Origin: Telopea speciosissima
Lineage: Eukaryota; Streptophyta; Magnoliopsida; Proteales; Proteaceae
Assembly: GCF_018873765.1 (NCBI RefSeq)
Contig: NC_057924.1
Location: 13,603,001-13,667,000, forward strand
Reading direction: 5' to 3'
Length of the DNA stretch: 64,000 nucleotides
Position 1 is the stretch's first letter. Each line of letters begins with the position of its first letter. The notes below the pieces were generated by a model. That model saw nothing but the letters and a program-made list of their open reading frames with translations, did no database searches and was not told the origin of the DNA. Below, piece by piece: positions 49,230-60,229 of the stretch. A program made the translations under genes and the position numbers.

Positions 49230-49267
49230 TGAGAAACATTCATCTCCGATGAATGGGTGAATGCCAT

Positions 49268-50438
49268 TTAGCGATCATACAACTCCGGATCGAGCCTCTT
49301 GAAATCATCAGCATGTATCCACGTGCTGTCGTGGCGTGGGCGACCTTTCCACTTGACAAGGAAAGAGTGATAACCGGCGCCTTGACGAGTCGTCTTGTGC
49401 ATATCATCCGTAACTTCTTCAATCACATCTTCGGAGGCGGCTTCGGGGCAGCCGCAACATGTGCTCGGAGTCGCCATCATCGGAATGATGCCCCGTGCAA
49501 GATATAGATCAGCCACATTGAAAATATTGCTTATGCCCATATCATCAGGCAACTCTAGAACATAAGCATTAGGGCCAATACGTTTCAACACCTTGTATGG
49601 ACCCATCTTCTTTGGATGGAGCTTAGTGTTGACACCCAGTTGGTGTCTCTCTGGATTCACCCGTACCATGACCATGTCGCCTGGCTTGAACTCAACGAAC
49701 CGGCGATGCTTGTCGGCAGTGGACTTGTAGTGATCATAACTGAGTGCAATTTTGCGCCGAACATCTGCATGCACTTCGGTGATATGACGAATAAACTCAT
49801 CGGCTTCAACACTTACCCGAGCTTGAGGGGGTAAGGGAATGAGATCAATCGGCGGCGGGGTTGTATCCCAAGAAGAATCTCGAAGGGAGTACGACCGGTG
49901 GTCCTGTTCACGAGTCGTTGTATGCAAACTCAGCAATGTCAAGGATAGAGGGCCATGTCTTCTCATAATCTCGGACCAAACACCGCAGCAAATTACCAAG
50001 GCTTCTGTTGACTACCTCTGTCTGTCCGTCAGTCTGGGGGTGGAATGCAGTAGAGAACAAGAGCTTGGTGTTTGTCTTCAGCCATAGAGTCTTCCAGAAA
50101 TAACTCATAAACTTCACATCACGATCGGATACAATGGTACTGGGTAACCCATGGATGCGAACAATCTCCTTGAAGAATAGCTTGGCAATGTGGGATGCAT
50201 CAAATGTTCTTCGACAAGGAATGAAGTGAGCCATCTTGGTGAATCTGTCAACAACCACCATGATGGAGTCAAATCTCTCTCTGGTAGGGGGTAGACCAAG
50301 TACGAAATCCATACTGAGATCAACCCATGGCTGGTGAGGAATCGACAGTGGTGAGTAGAGGCCTGTGTTTTGCTTGGTACCTTTAGCTAGCTGGCAAACT
50401 CGGCACTGCTTGATTACATGCTCTACATCCTTGGCCAA
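49268..50438 (-). pseudogene. Chromovirus integrase with C-terminal chromodomain, frame-broken
   Basis: The integrase core retains its DDE residues: Asp in LSMDFVLG, Asp in VSDRDVKF and Glu in GQTEVVNRS. The frame breaks near 49910 by a small deletion after the AEFAYND segment. The downstream frame holds KLHPKKMGPYKVLKRIG and a chromodomain, HSFLVKWKGRPRHDSTWI near 49310. The chromodomain reads histone marks and steers integration in this lineage. Confidence 0.88.
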
Positions 50439-50459
50439 GTGAGGCCAATAGTACCGATC

Positions 50460-51293
50460 GATTACTGTAAGATGGTTTTATCTTTCCCGAAGTGTCCTCC
50501 TAAACCTCCTCCATGTAACTCCCGATAATGTGGTGTCGTAAGGCCGAATCGGGAATGCACACCGGGTTCGAAGAACACGTAACCATCGTGCAAGGAGTAC
50601 TTAGGGTGCTGTCCACCCGCTTCAAATCAGCATATAGGACTTGAAAGTCCTTGTCACTAGCATACTCGTCTCGATCCGCTCGATGCTTAGTGCATGGGCT
50701 GAGAAAGTGTTCAAGGTCGGACTTTTCTACTCAAGTGCATCAGCCACATCGTATTTTCCTTTCCGACTTGTATTTGAGGGCAAAGTTGAAATCCTGTAAA
50801 TATGCAACCCATTTAGCATGCCTGGTGCTAATGGACTTTTGTGAGTGGAGGTGCTTGAGTGCCTCATGATCGTGTGCAGACAAACTCTTTGCCAATAAGG
50901 TAATGTCTCCAATGCCGCGAAGACTGAACAACAAGATAAAGCTCTATATCATAAGTAGAGTACCGAGTCTTGGCATCATTAAGTTTCTCACTGTAGAATG
51001 CAATAGGATGCCCACTCGCATAAGAACTCCGCCTAAACCAACATGGGAAGCATCCGTAGCAACTTCGAAAATATGGTCAAAGTTGGGCGGGCGTAATCGA
51101 AGCTTCATCATCTACTTCTTGATCATCCTGGAAGGCCTTTTGAGCGGCTGCTGTCCATGCGAACGGACCCTTGTTCGTTTGGTGCATTCGGTTATGGGTG
51201 CCATGATGGGACCGAAATTGCGAATGAATCGCCTGTAAAAGAAGCCAAACCGTGGAAGCTTCGACTTGATGAAATGTCTTCGGAGTAGGCCAT
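50460..51293 (-). pseudogene. Chromovirus RNase H and integrase start, heavily broken
   Basis: Readable pieces include the end of the RNase H domain, DHEALKHLHSQKSISTRHAK (50850 region), and a preceding palm/thumb segment (GFFYRRFIRNFGPIMAPIT near 51200). The pieces lie in different frames. The integrase zinc-binding part should fall near 50460-50600 but is degraded. Confidence 0.7.
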
Positions 51294-52580
51294 TCAACCA
51301 CGCTTCAACCTTTTCCGGTCGGCTTCAACCCCTTTGAAGAAATTATAAAACCAAGGAAAACAACCTTGGGAAGCATGAAGGAACATTTCTTTAAATTGAT
51401 AAACAACTTCTCTTGCCGGAGTACTCGGAGAACTTGTTTTGTGGTCTATGTGCTCATCGGGGTCTTTACTATACACCAAAATATCATCAAAATAGACAAC
51501 AAGAAATTTACCGATGAAAGGACGAAGTACAGGTCATGACTCTCATGAAGGTGCTAGGTGCATTCGTCAGGCCAAAGGGCATGACCTTCCACTCGAATAA
51601 TCCATCTTTGGTCTTGAAGGCTGTCTTCCATTCGTCTCCAGGCCGTATGCGGATCGATGGTATCCATCATGAGGTCAATCTTGGAGAAGATCTTAGAACC
51701 GGACAGCATGTCTAGCATGTCATCAAGCCTAGGAATTGGGAACCTATACTTGATGGTGATCTTGTTGATAGCTCGGCTGTCCACACACATGCGCCATGAA
51801 CCATCCTTCTTCGGTGTCAACAAGGCTGGAACAGCACAAGGGCTTATGCTTTCTTCAATAAATCCCTTCTTGAGAAGCTCTCCAACTTGTTTATTAAGCT
51901 CTTCATGCTCCGAGGGGCTCATCCTGTAGGCGGGCAGATTTGGTAACATAGCACCAGGTACCAAATCGATGGCATGTTGAATATCTCTGAGTGGTGGCAA
52001 CTCATCGGGCAGTTCTTCGGGTACTACATCTGAAAAGTCCTGCAATAGATCCTTGATGGGTTGTGCAAACTTCTGTTCGGTTGGGGCAGCAACCTCTTGA
52101 GTCACCAAGGCAAGAACCAGTCCCGTATCATGGCTGATCTGTTCAAATTCCCTTTGTGGAACAGCTAGCAATTTATTTTCAGATTCTGTCCCCTTTTGAT
52201 TAGTGCGCATGACACGACGTTTCCGTATTTCTGCAGGCAAATTAAGTGGGTACCACTTGATCTCTTCTCCTTTATGTTGAAACACACAGAGGTTTTTTCT
52301 TCCTAGGAGAGCAACATCATTGTCATAAAGCCACGGTCTCCCTAGTAGGACATCAGTCATTCTCATCGGAATGATATCACACCAAATTTCCTCCTCAGAA
52401 TATTTTTGGGCTTGTAAGGGAACATAGCATCGCTTGTTCACATCAAGCTTATTCCCATTCAATAAGGAGACTTTGTAGGGCATCGGGTGCTTCTCAAATT
52501 TCAGACTCGCCTTCTTCACAAGATCTTCAGACACAACATTAACGCAGCTACCACTATCAACAATTATCCGGCAATGCGCT
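51294..52580 (-). pseudogene. Chromovirus protease and reverse transcriptase, frame-broken
   Basis: Protease DSG site lies near 52550. The RT begins with AYRMSPSEHEELNKQV and continues VPALLTPKKDGSWRMCVDSR and KYRFPIPRLDDMLD. The frame is lost after SKIDL near 51680, and the catalytic FDDI (for the usual YxDD) is readable in another frame near 51490. At least three breaks were seen, so no active enzyme can be made. Confidence 0.85.
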
Positions 52581-52815
52581 CACGCTTCGCAAGCGGTATA
52601 GAAGATGCAACTACGCCGCCAATCTTCACCTTTGGATTCAGCACTCAATATACGTGCTACTACGTGAACACCTCGGGTATCTTCAAATTCATCACCCAAG
52701 TCGTCAAAATAAGCAGTCCCATCATCACCATCTTCGGGGGGTAATGCATAAATACCCTGTTCATCAAATCATCAGAGCTTTCTTCCTCCTTTTCAGCTAC
52801 ATGAATCTGCCGTTG

Positions 52816-54000
52816 TCATTGTGGGCAGTCCTTAGCATAGTGTCCCTTCTCATTGCAGCGATAACAAGTGTTGGACTCACTGGTAGTCATTGGGGCTTTA
52901 CCCTTGTCCATACGTGAAGAGCTGCCAGTGTAAGGGGCTGTCCGTGTAGAACCAGCAGTGGTGTTGTTACCTCTATTGTAACCATTAGTTGGTTTGGATG
53001 CTGGAAAAGATTTTCTGGTGTCGACAGCAGTGGAACCAAACCTTCTAGTAGTGTTCAATAGGTCCTCTGCCTTCAATGCCTTCTCAAAGCAATCCTTGAC
53101 ATCCAGAACATCCACAACGCCAATAGCTCTAAGGATGTCAGATCTCAATCCCAATCGGAATCGGGACAACATTTGAGTAGCACTTTCTATTGTGTCGGTG
53201 CGAGATGAGAGAGAATCAAACTTCTGCATGTACTCGGATACAGTCATATTCCCTTGACGAAGGGAGTTGAATTGGTCTTGCATCTGAGCTGTATAGTGTC
53301 TTGGTAAATACTTTTCTTTCAAATCATCCTTCATATCCTCCCAGTTGGTAGGTGCTTTACCTTCACGTTCCATATCCCTCTCTGTCTTGCGCCACCAGTC
53401 TCGAGCAGCACCAATTAATTTAGTGCGTGCCAGTTTCATCTTTCGATCCTTAGGCAAATCATACCAATGAAAGTAGTCATCTAGGGCAGCAAGCCAGTCG
53501 TAGAATTTCTGTGGATCACCAGTCCCATCATACTCGTTCAGTTCAAGCTTGACCTTCGTATCAAATCTTCTGCTCGGGCTTCATCTCCGGTGAAGTAGGA
53601 TCTCAAATATTCCTCAAAAATTAGGTCTTCGAGGTGCTTCGATAGTTCTGTCCCTATCTTCTCTGTAGTCATCCCTATCACATCTTCTTCGATCCCTGTA
53701 GCCTCGGTCATGTCTAGACTGATCTCTGTGGTCCCTGTGACGTCTAGAATGATCTCTGTAGTGCTCATTCCTTCCCAGAGTGCCATGAACTTCAGAATGG
53801 ACTTGTAGCCGATCTTCCTCTACGTATAGAGGGTTGTTTATAATAGGCGCAGCTTGCTTTTGTTCCATGGTCGTCATTCGATCACCAAGAACTTGCCTGG
53901 TCTGTTGAGATCTTCTCGGCATAGCCATGATTGGCAAAGAAGGGAATCGAGGTTGGGGTGGTAGTGTTGGATCAACAATAGGGTTGCCATGTTTGTCCAT
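52816..54000 (-). pseudogene. Chromovirus gag, frame-broken
   Basis: Structural capsid/nucleocapsid protein. The N-terminal piece (from MDKHGNPIVDP at 54000) is followed by an RD/RH-rich spacer (YRDHSRRHRDHRDQ), then frame breaks around 53540-53620. The capsid part begins near 53500 with a DWWRKTERD block and ends with a CCHC zinc knuckle, CYRCNEKGHYAKDC, at about 52820-52861. A TGA follows two codons after the knuckle, where many chromoviruses continue into protease. Confidence 0.85.
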
Positions 54001-54014
54001 GGCTTTGATACCAA
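53997..54014 (-). other. Primer-binding site (initiator tRNA-Met)
   Basis: TTGGTATCAAAGCCATGG begins two bases after the 5' LTR. It matches the standard plant primer-binding site TGGTATCAGAGC with one change. The first gag ATG overlaps its end. Confidence 0.85.
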
Positions 54015-54016
54015 TT

Positions 54017-54746
54017 TGATGTAGCCTAGGTGAAATAACTTCCACTTAGGACCAGTTCTGGCTAAGGGTTGGCCGAATGGGCAGACTAGGGTTTTTAGGG
54101 CAAAATTTAGGGTTAGGGCTGAGTAATGACAAGGGGGTTTATAGGGTTTTAAAAGGCAGGTTTCAGAGGTTTAATGGGGTTGAGGGTGGAATGGATAAGT
54201 TGCAGGAGCAGCAACAGCTTGAAGATAGAAGAAGACCTCCTGACCTTCACAGTGCAAGGAGTCGTAGGAGAACCCACCCTTTAACCACCTTGAGTCCACA
54301 AGGATGCAGCTCGCAGGGGAGCAGGAGCAGCAGCTCGAAGGCAGCAACTCAGATCTGAAATCAGAAGTTTTTTTAATCGAAGTGGGGGAGCCTGCCCACG
54401 ATTTCTTCTATTTATAATAAAAGGGGGGGCCAAAAGGCCTTACAAAGATATGTAGATTTGAACTAGGAGTCCTAGTTCTAAATCCTAAAACCAATCCTAA
54501 TCAGATTAGGAGTAGTGACTTCCCTTAACCTGAATCCTAATAAAAACAATATAAAAACAGTAGACTCATACTCTAACTAGGAGTACAAGTGTAACAAACA
54601 AATAAACAAAAACATCATCCCTCTAAAATCGTGGAGGGGAATAAAAGACTGTTTTAACCCTAATAAAAACTAAATATATAAAATAAGGCTCCAACAAAAA
54701 TCAAAGGCTGCTCTTCTTCTTCCTGCGTGAACTTGGATCTGCATCA
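54017..54746 (-). repeat. Chromovirus 5' LTR (730 bp)
   Basis: Upstream LTR in the element's orientation. Compared with the 3' LTR it lacks about 250 bp between the two blocks CAGAGGT (54169) and TTTAATGGGG (54171), and also a 13-bp repeat of GTTAAGGTGCAGG. Otherwise nearly identical. Confidence 0.95.
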
Positions 54747-55847
54747 TATGGTCTCAGAACAAATAGAAAATTTAACCAAAAAGTCAACGCAAACAGATGA
54801 AAAAGTTAAACAGGGGAAAAAACCCCACTTACAAATAATGAACCAATCCAAAATATCATTTTAAAAAAGATATTTTTCGTATTCGGATCTTAGTAAGTTT
54901 GGGAACTGCAATTGAATGGGTACGGATTCGTACGGGAATTAAACGGATCAGACGGAAATGATAATTTTTTAAAATCCGGCATAATAAAATGTGTACGGCA
55001 ATGATATGGTACGTGTTTAATACGGCCGCTCTATAAGCAAAAATACGGGCATATATTTACTATATAACAGACACTCACCACTTAATAAACAAAAAGATAG
55101 CATATAGACAATGATTGTATAAAAAAGAAACCCTATTAAATCTCATAAGATTATCATTTAACATATCAAAATATCAATAACAATATCTCATCAAACACCA
55201 AAAAACAAAAAAAAAAGTAATTGAAGAAGAAATTTGCTATGCAACATAGATGAGAAAATCTGTGGTGAGAAACCATTGCAGACAGAGGGATTCTAATCTA
55301 GATCAAAGGGTCGTAAACCTTGGATTTTCCTTGCAGTTTATACTCTGTTTTCTGCGCAAAATAGGTACTGTTATCCTTATCTATCGAGTGTTGTTACTGA
55401 ATGTTTAATCTCTGATTTTGAGTTGGTTTGATATCACTGATTTTGTTCTTGTCATTGATAGTTAAACCCTGTTTTCTATGATTTAAGACTTATGGTTCCC
55501 CTGTTCTGTGTCCTAGTTTTAGCAATAGAGCTTTGTGGGTTCAGGCAAATCTGTTAACCAGATCCTGCCACTATTTTGTGGGTTCAGGCAAATCTGATTC
55601 ATCAGATCCTGCCACTATTTTGGGATTCAAAGGATACCCTAAGGATTAACATTCGACCACAACTTGGGCCCTATCCGAGGCCTGAATCCTCCTGTTACTT
55701 AAACATCTCTGATTTTTCTCTATTTCCAGAATTTTAGTTTTTAAAATTAGTTTTTAGTCTACCACCTAATTCCAAAATTTTAGTTTTCATATGGTGACTC
55801 TGTTTTCTTTCCCTCTCTTCTGCTTTTTTTCTCACTGGCTGTGGCAG
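54747..55847. other. Intergenic with short tandem duplication
   Basis: Contains a GTACGGATTCGTACGGG-type repeat near 54920-55020 and the tandem duplication at 55532-55622. No gene recognised. Confidence 0.45.
55532..55622. repeat. Tandem duplication, 43-bp unit
   Basis: TTTGTGGGTTCAGGCAAATC starts at 55532 and 55575, each followed by CAGATCCTGCCACTATTTTG. Confidence 0.85.
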
Positions 55848-56152
55848 AATGGCGTTACATCCTCCATTAAACCCCAACAAATTACATATATTGTTCCGGA
55901 TGTTGAAAATTTGATGACGCAGAGATTTCAAATTTTATTCAGAAAGCTCATGATAATGTGGTATGTTCTATCTTGGATTTGGGGACGAGAAAAGTGCCCC
56001 CTCCCCAGAAAAGCACACGGCATATCTGAGAGAGAGAGATAGATGCATCCATCTGAGAAAAAACTTACAGGAGAGAAGTTGATTGACTTGATGGAGACGG
56101 AGAAGAAAAAGGGGGCACCGGGGCAGGTGCTCACTGGAGAAGAGGAGCAGTG
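55848..56152 (+). pseudogene. Coding-like fragment of unknown protein
   Basis: After a pyrimidine-rich tract and GTGGCAG at 55847, open codons read SIKPQQITYIVPDVE; from about 55923 a second frame reads ISNFIQKAHDN then ILDLGTRKVPPP. A third frame from 56042 reads EKKLTGEKLIDLMETEKKKG and ends TGEEEQ at a TGA (56150-56152). The bias and phrasing look like a real protein, but the frames do not join without breaks. I do not recognise it. It may be a decayed gene, or a gene piece carried by a transposon. Confidence 0.35.
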
Positions 56153-56300
56153 AATCGCCTTCTCGCCGCTGCAATCGCCGATGGAGTTCTACAATCTGGA
56201 CCTTCAGTCACCGACCACCACTGAAATCATCCGCGAACGGAACCGGAGACGAAGGGGATAAGGCTAGGGTTCCAAAATCCAACTTCAAGTGATCTACCTC

Positions 56301-56550
56301 TCTAATCCGGATTAAAATCCTTTGCAGTACTTTAATCTTGCGGTGCGTTGCACTTGGGGTCTAAGAGCTTGACACGTGAAAGATCCAACAGTGTGAGTTC
56401 AATTGACTCAGTTTTTTTTTATTTTTCTTTTTTTCTCGAGCTCAACATCATTGGATGTTGTATCTTCTACGTGTCAAGCTCTCAAACGCAAACTGCAAGA
56501 CACCTTAAGATTAAAGCATTGCAGAGGATTTTTTTCTTGCCTAATCCAGA
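56301..56550. mobile_element. Foldback MITE, about 250 bp
   Basis: Arms of about 100 bp: left TCTAATCCGGATTAAAATCC through GAGCTTGACACGTG; right CACGTGTCAAGCTC-like (ACGTGTCAAGCTCTC at 56477) through GGATTTTTTTCTTGCCTAATC. It contains T-rich sequence in the loop. Non-coding. Confidence 0.65.
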
Positions 56551-57558
56551 TACATATAGACATTAAACAAGAATGATATGCTATGTATTTACTATAGTCA
56601 CTCAGTAAAAATTCATGAATAAAAATATATTCACTATGCAACAAACATGTACACTACCAAACAAAATAAAACACTAAAATGTAGACAATGATTTTAGCAA
56701 ATGTATCTAGTACATGTGCTACACGACTAGACAATGATCTCTTGCCCATTTGTTTTGGTTTTATTTCACTTCTCTCCTTTTTATTTCCCTCACATTCATA
56801 GGAGCCAAAATGAAATTTTACTGTTGCTCACAATGGTACAATGATGGCCTTCAAAGAATATAGATGCTCTCTGGATATTGGTTGTGTGGTTTCCATATCA
56901 TTCCTTACTTTTATTTACAGATATTGTTGGGTCTTACTCATATAGAAAGAGAGAGAGAGAGATAGATTAAGGGTAAGAGATATGCTTGTAGTGGTCTCTC
57001 CCCTCCCCTCCCTTACCACCTCCTACACTTTGTCTTCCTTATGAGATTAGGGTTTTGAACCTTAGTGTATGAGGATTGATTTTGTTACCTGAGCTCTCTC
57101 AATCGTTGTAAGGTGAGAACCTGCACGTTTACATAGGAATGCTTGTTCAAGCGCTATATTCTTTTGGAGGTACTATATTTGTGGTACCAAGAGGTAACCC
57201 TAAACCATAGCTTTGTTTGTTATTTGCCCTAATGTCTATGGGGAATGATCAATAATGAAAATTTTTTATTCAGGATTGTCCGACATCAACACTTGGCTAA
57301 TAATAAAGTTGTAACTATGGCAAATATGAAAGACAATTGTACTAAGAAGTTGGTGATACTCCTGCCAGTAGGTAGTAGTGGTAGAGGTCATGGGATTGAC
57401 TCGCTGCTTCATAGTGGTTACGGAGTGAACTAAAGGCAAATAGGCAGCGTAGAAGAGTGGTTTTGCCCAAATAGGTGATGTCCATATATTGTGTTGTCTA
57501 TACACATACATTTTCACGTCCTTTTTAACCTAGATTTGGAAGTTCAGAGGGATTGAGT

Positions 57559-57660
57559 TCCCAGTCTGGCTGTGTAGCATGTACTAGTGCCTCTCTTTGT
57601 CTATTGCGGGAGGAGAGATAGACACAGGGAGACACTAGCAAATGCTACGAAGCCTGACAA
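57559..57660. mobile_element. F2-related foldback, diverged
   Basis: Left CCAGTCTGGCTGTGTAGCAT and right ATGCTACGAAGCCTGAC are inverted partners, with GGAGAGATAGACAC in the middle as in F2. Confidence 0.45.
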
Positions 57661-58132
57661 TATTTTTTTCCTCAAAACTTGATGATCAACTTTTGTCATC
57701 AAAGTTCATACAAAATGACTGTCACCCCCATGGATGACTACGGTAATTTTCTTGACTAATCTCATGGTTAGTAAATGAGTTTTGTTAGTTCACAAGAATC
57801 TTCACAGAGAAATATCATACTGGACTAAGTTTCCCTCCACCCATAGAGGATAGTTCACCCACCATCCTAGTGTTCACAAACTCCTCCTAGGGTTTTTGTA
57901 TGTTCCAAAATACCCTTCCAATACCCTTTCTCACCCTCTCCCGCCCTACGGTGAATGAGATCCCATTCACCATGGGTGGAGGGAAACTTGGTCCTATTAT
58001 AATTTCATTTCGAACGTGTCTTGCTGGATTGTGACTTGCAGAGTAGTTAAACATGGGATAGGGAAATAATTTTTTTTTCAAACAGCTGGTTGAGTACGGT
58101 AATGCTCATACATCAAGATTCTCATGATGTTA

Positions 58133-58300
58133 GGCTATGTTTGGAAGTCAAGAAAATAAAAAACTCAAAAAAAAATTGAATTTGAGGAGAGGGAGAAAGA
58201 GATAGACACATAAATCAATCATTGTATCATCATGTTTTTTGTGATTTTTGTCTTTTTTGTTTTTTCTTTTCTTTATTTTTCTGGACTCCCATACATAGCC
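58133..58300. mobile_element. AT-rich MITE, copy 2
   Basis: Ends GGCTATGTTTGGAAGTCAAG and GGACTCCCATACATAGCC are inverted partners. The centre is shared with the element at 41152. Confidence 0.6.
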
Positions 58301-58382
58301 TGGGTTTTTGAAAAGTATTTATAATCGATCTTAGCAGTGTTTTAATAGATACTTACCTATCACATGTATTTACATAAAGGAA

Positions 58383-58515
58383 AATGTTCTAGGGGGGGTG
58401 CAGGCTGACCGTCCTGTCCCCCATGAAAAGTGGAAATCCTATCCCCCGAGATGCTAGTGTTTGTGCTCTCATTAGCTACTGCACGCATGTGGCCCATGCG
58501 CCCCACAGAGAACTG
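58383..58515 (+). mobile_element. Foldback element, family F1, distant copy
   Basis: Left AATGTTCTAGGGGGGGTGCA, right GCGCCCCACAGAGAACTGC, with internal GACCGTCCTGTCCCCC like the GACCATCCTACCCCC of the other copies. Confidence 0.5.
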
Positions 58516-59580
58516 CTTCCCTTACATAAATTACCCCTGGATACATATTTTTACCCCTTGAATTTATAAAGTGAGCCATCTGAAACTGAAAGGTCTCTAT
58601 TGTTCAATCAAAATGGCAATGTTGGATTGGGATGTTTAAATCTCAAGGACTACTGAAGAAAACAAGTTGAGAAAACCTCATTATGAGGGTGGCCATACAA
58701 TTGAGGCATTCCAACAAATTTAACATATGACCTATCCAAATAACCATCCATCCAATAGTCGCAATGATCAATTATCAATCCATCAGATAAAAAAAGGTGC
58801 CACAAAATCAATGAAAATCAACCTAACCAATCAAGATGCTTCCTTCGGTTCTATGTGACTATTTCCTGTTTTACCACCAATCTTTGAGCAATTAAAGTTT
58901 TGTAAAAGGAAATCAATAATTTTATGCAAATGCCTAGGTTCAAGTCTTGTGGGAAACCACTTTGTGCAAAAATGTCAAAGGTTAGGACCAATTCCAAACC
59001 CACACCTCCCAGACCGCCGGATCAACATTGGGTAATAGCCCTTTTATAATCAATAACTTTAAAGCCTAAACTCATGCACACCAAATGAGTCTGCCATGCT
59101 TGCATGTTTTGAATATGACAATAGGGGGAGGGGCATTTATGACATATCACCCCTCAAATGAAAAGTGATATGTGAATGGATGCGCAATTTCATTATTGAA
59201 CTGGCGTTGTGCACAACTTTTACCCAAAAATAAAATCCTCTTTGGCGTTGTAGCATAGAAAGCCATGAATTCTAATAGAAACAAAATATTTACAATTTTC
59301 CTTGTAAAAAATTTGATACCAGTAACTAATATTTCCAAATTTCTTTGTATACAACTTGAAAAGTAAAATAAAACTCTTACACCAAATCGCATATACTACA
59401 CTTCAAAGTTAAGATCCTGATCTCATGATCTCTAACTTAGGTAGATGAGATAAAACACATTAATGCTGTTATTCTATCCAATCAATCTCATGATTAAAGA
59501 TTTCAAAAAAAGGAAAAAAAAAATACTTCACTAGGTAACTAAGTCAGAATCAGATGAAAAGGATTCCAAACATATTCCAA

Positions 59581-59900
59581 CTACTTATGATAGATGACCA
59601 CACAAAAGGCTAACTTCGCAACCAAGTTGCTGGCAGATTTCACACTGAAGTTCCTCTTAACCCATTTCCACTCACTGTTGAAAGGCTGGATTACTCTGTG
59701 AGATGACCAACACTTCTGAAGGATACCTCTCCAGACTGAGTGAAAGAAGGCAAAAGTGAAGAACAAGTGATCGATATCCTCCACAGAATTCCAACAGTAG
59801 TACAGAAGCAGCAGTTTGAAATTCTAATGTTCCTCCAAGAAACCCTGGGTAGGGAGGGAAAGAGTCAAAGCCCTCCAAGTGATAAATCTACATGACTTCC
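59581..59900 (-). mobile_element. L1 LINE fragment, zf-RVT domain only
   Basis: Minus strand reads WRALTLSLPTQGFLEEH, one stop, then NSVEDIDHLFFTFAFFHSVW and VKSASNLVAKLAFCVVIYH, the zf-RVT region of plant L1 elements. No RT core was found next to it. Confidence 0.7.
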
Positions 59901-60157
59901 CTTCTGCTATGCCGCTGGATCTCCATCCAAATCGTATAGGCCAACCAACCTTTCCTTACTACTTCCACCCATATGCTAATTTAACTGGAACAAACATTGC
60001 AGAGACTCTGTACAATAATTTATTCTCTAATATTTAATGAAAGCATGTACACTAAGATAATGAAGTATTAGGCGGATTCTACGATTAAGCATATATAACT
60101 CATGAAAGTTGAGCTAGCAGGTTTGGTTCCAGCTCTTTCACCAACTGAAAAATGTGC

Positions 60158-60229
60158 TTACTGAATGGGGGTTGGTGGTGGGGGAGGCTGGCCCTGTTGT
60201 ACAGAAAGTGGGGGTCGTTGGTTGTGCAC
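60158..60229 (-). CDS. Possible terminal exon of an unidentified proline-rich protein
   Basis: On the minus strand, after TACTTGTAG (acceptor at 60230), 24 codons read VHNQRPPLSVQQGQPPPPPT and a few more, ending in TAA at 60158. The acceptor and the strongly proline-rich text look like the last exon of a plant gene. No preceding exon was found between here and the end of the window, so this may be a fragment or chance. Confidence 0.3.
   Translation of the reverse strand: MHNQRPPLSVQQGQPPPPPTPIQ

Larger units (their letters stand above)
48225..54746 (-). mobile_element. Ty3/gypsy chromovirus, nearly full length, with TATGG target duplication
   Basis: 6,522 bp flanked by TATGG at 48220-48224 and 54747-54751. 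LTRs start TGATGCAGATCC and end GGCTACATCA. Order on the minus strand: 5' LTR, primer-binding site, gag, protease, reverse transcriptase, RNase H, integrase, chromodomain, polypurine tract, 3' LTR, which is the Ty3/gypsy order. The C-terminal chromodomain makes it a chromovirus, perhaps Reina-like from the sequence before the chromodomain. Shared LTR parts are almost identical, so the insertion is recent, but the coding region has several frame breaks and at least one stop. Confidence 0.95.
56551..59580. other. Intergenic with several small foldback elements
   Basis: Holds an F2-related hairpin (57559-57660), an AT-rich MITE (58133-58300) and an F1 copy (58383-58515). No gene recognised. Confidence 0.5.

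Noticed and set aside
49839..50087. Plus-strand open frames within the chromovirus (also near 51657 and 52487)
   Set aside because: They are antisense to integrase, reverse transcriptase and protease sequence that is clearly recognisable on the minus strand.
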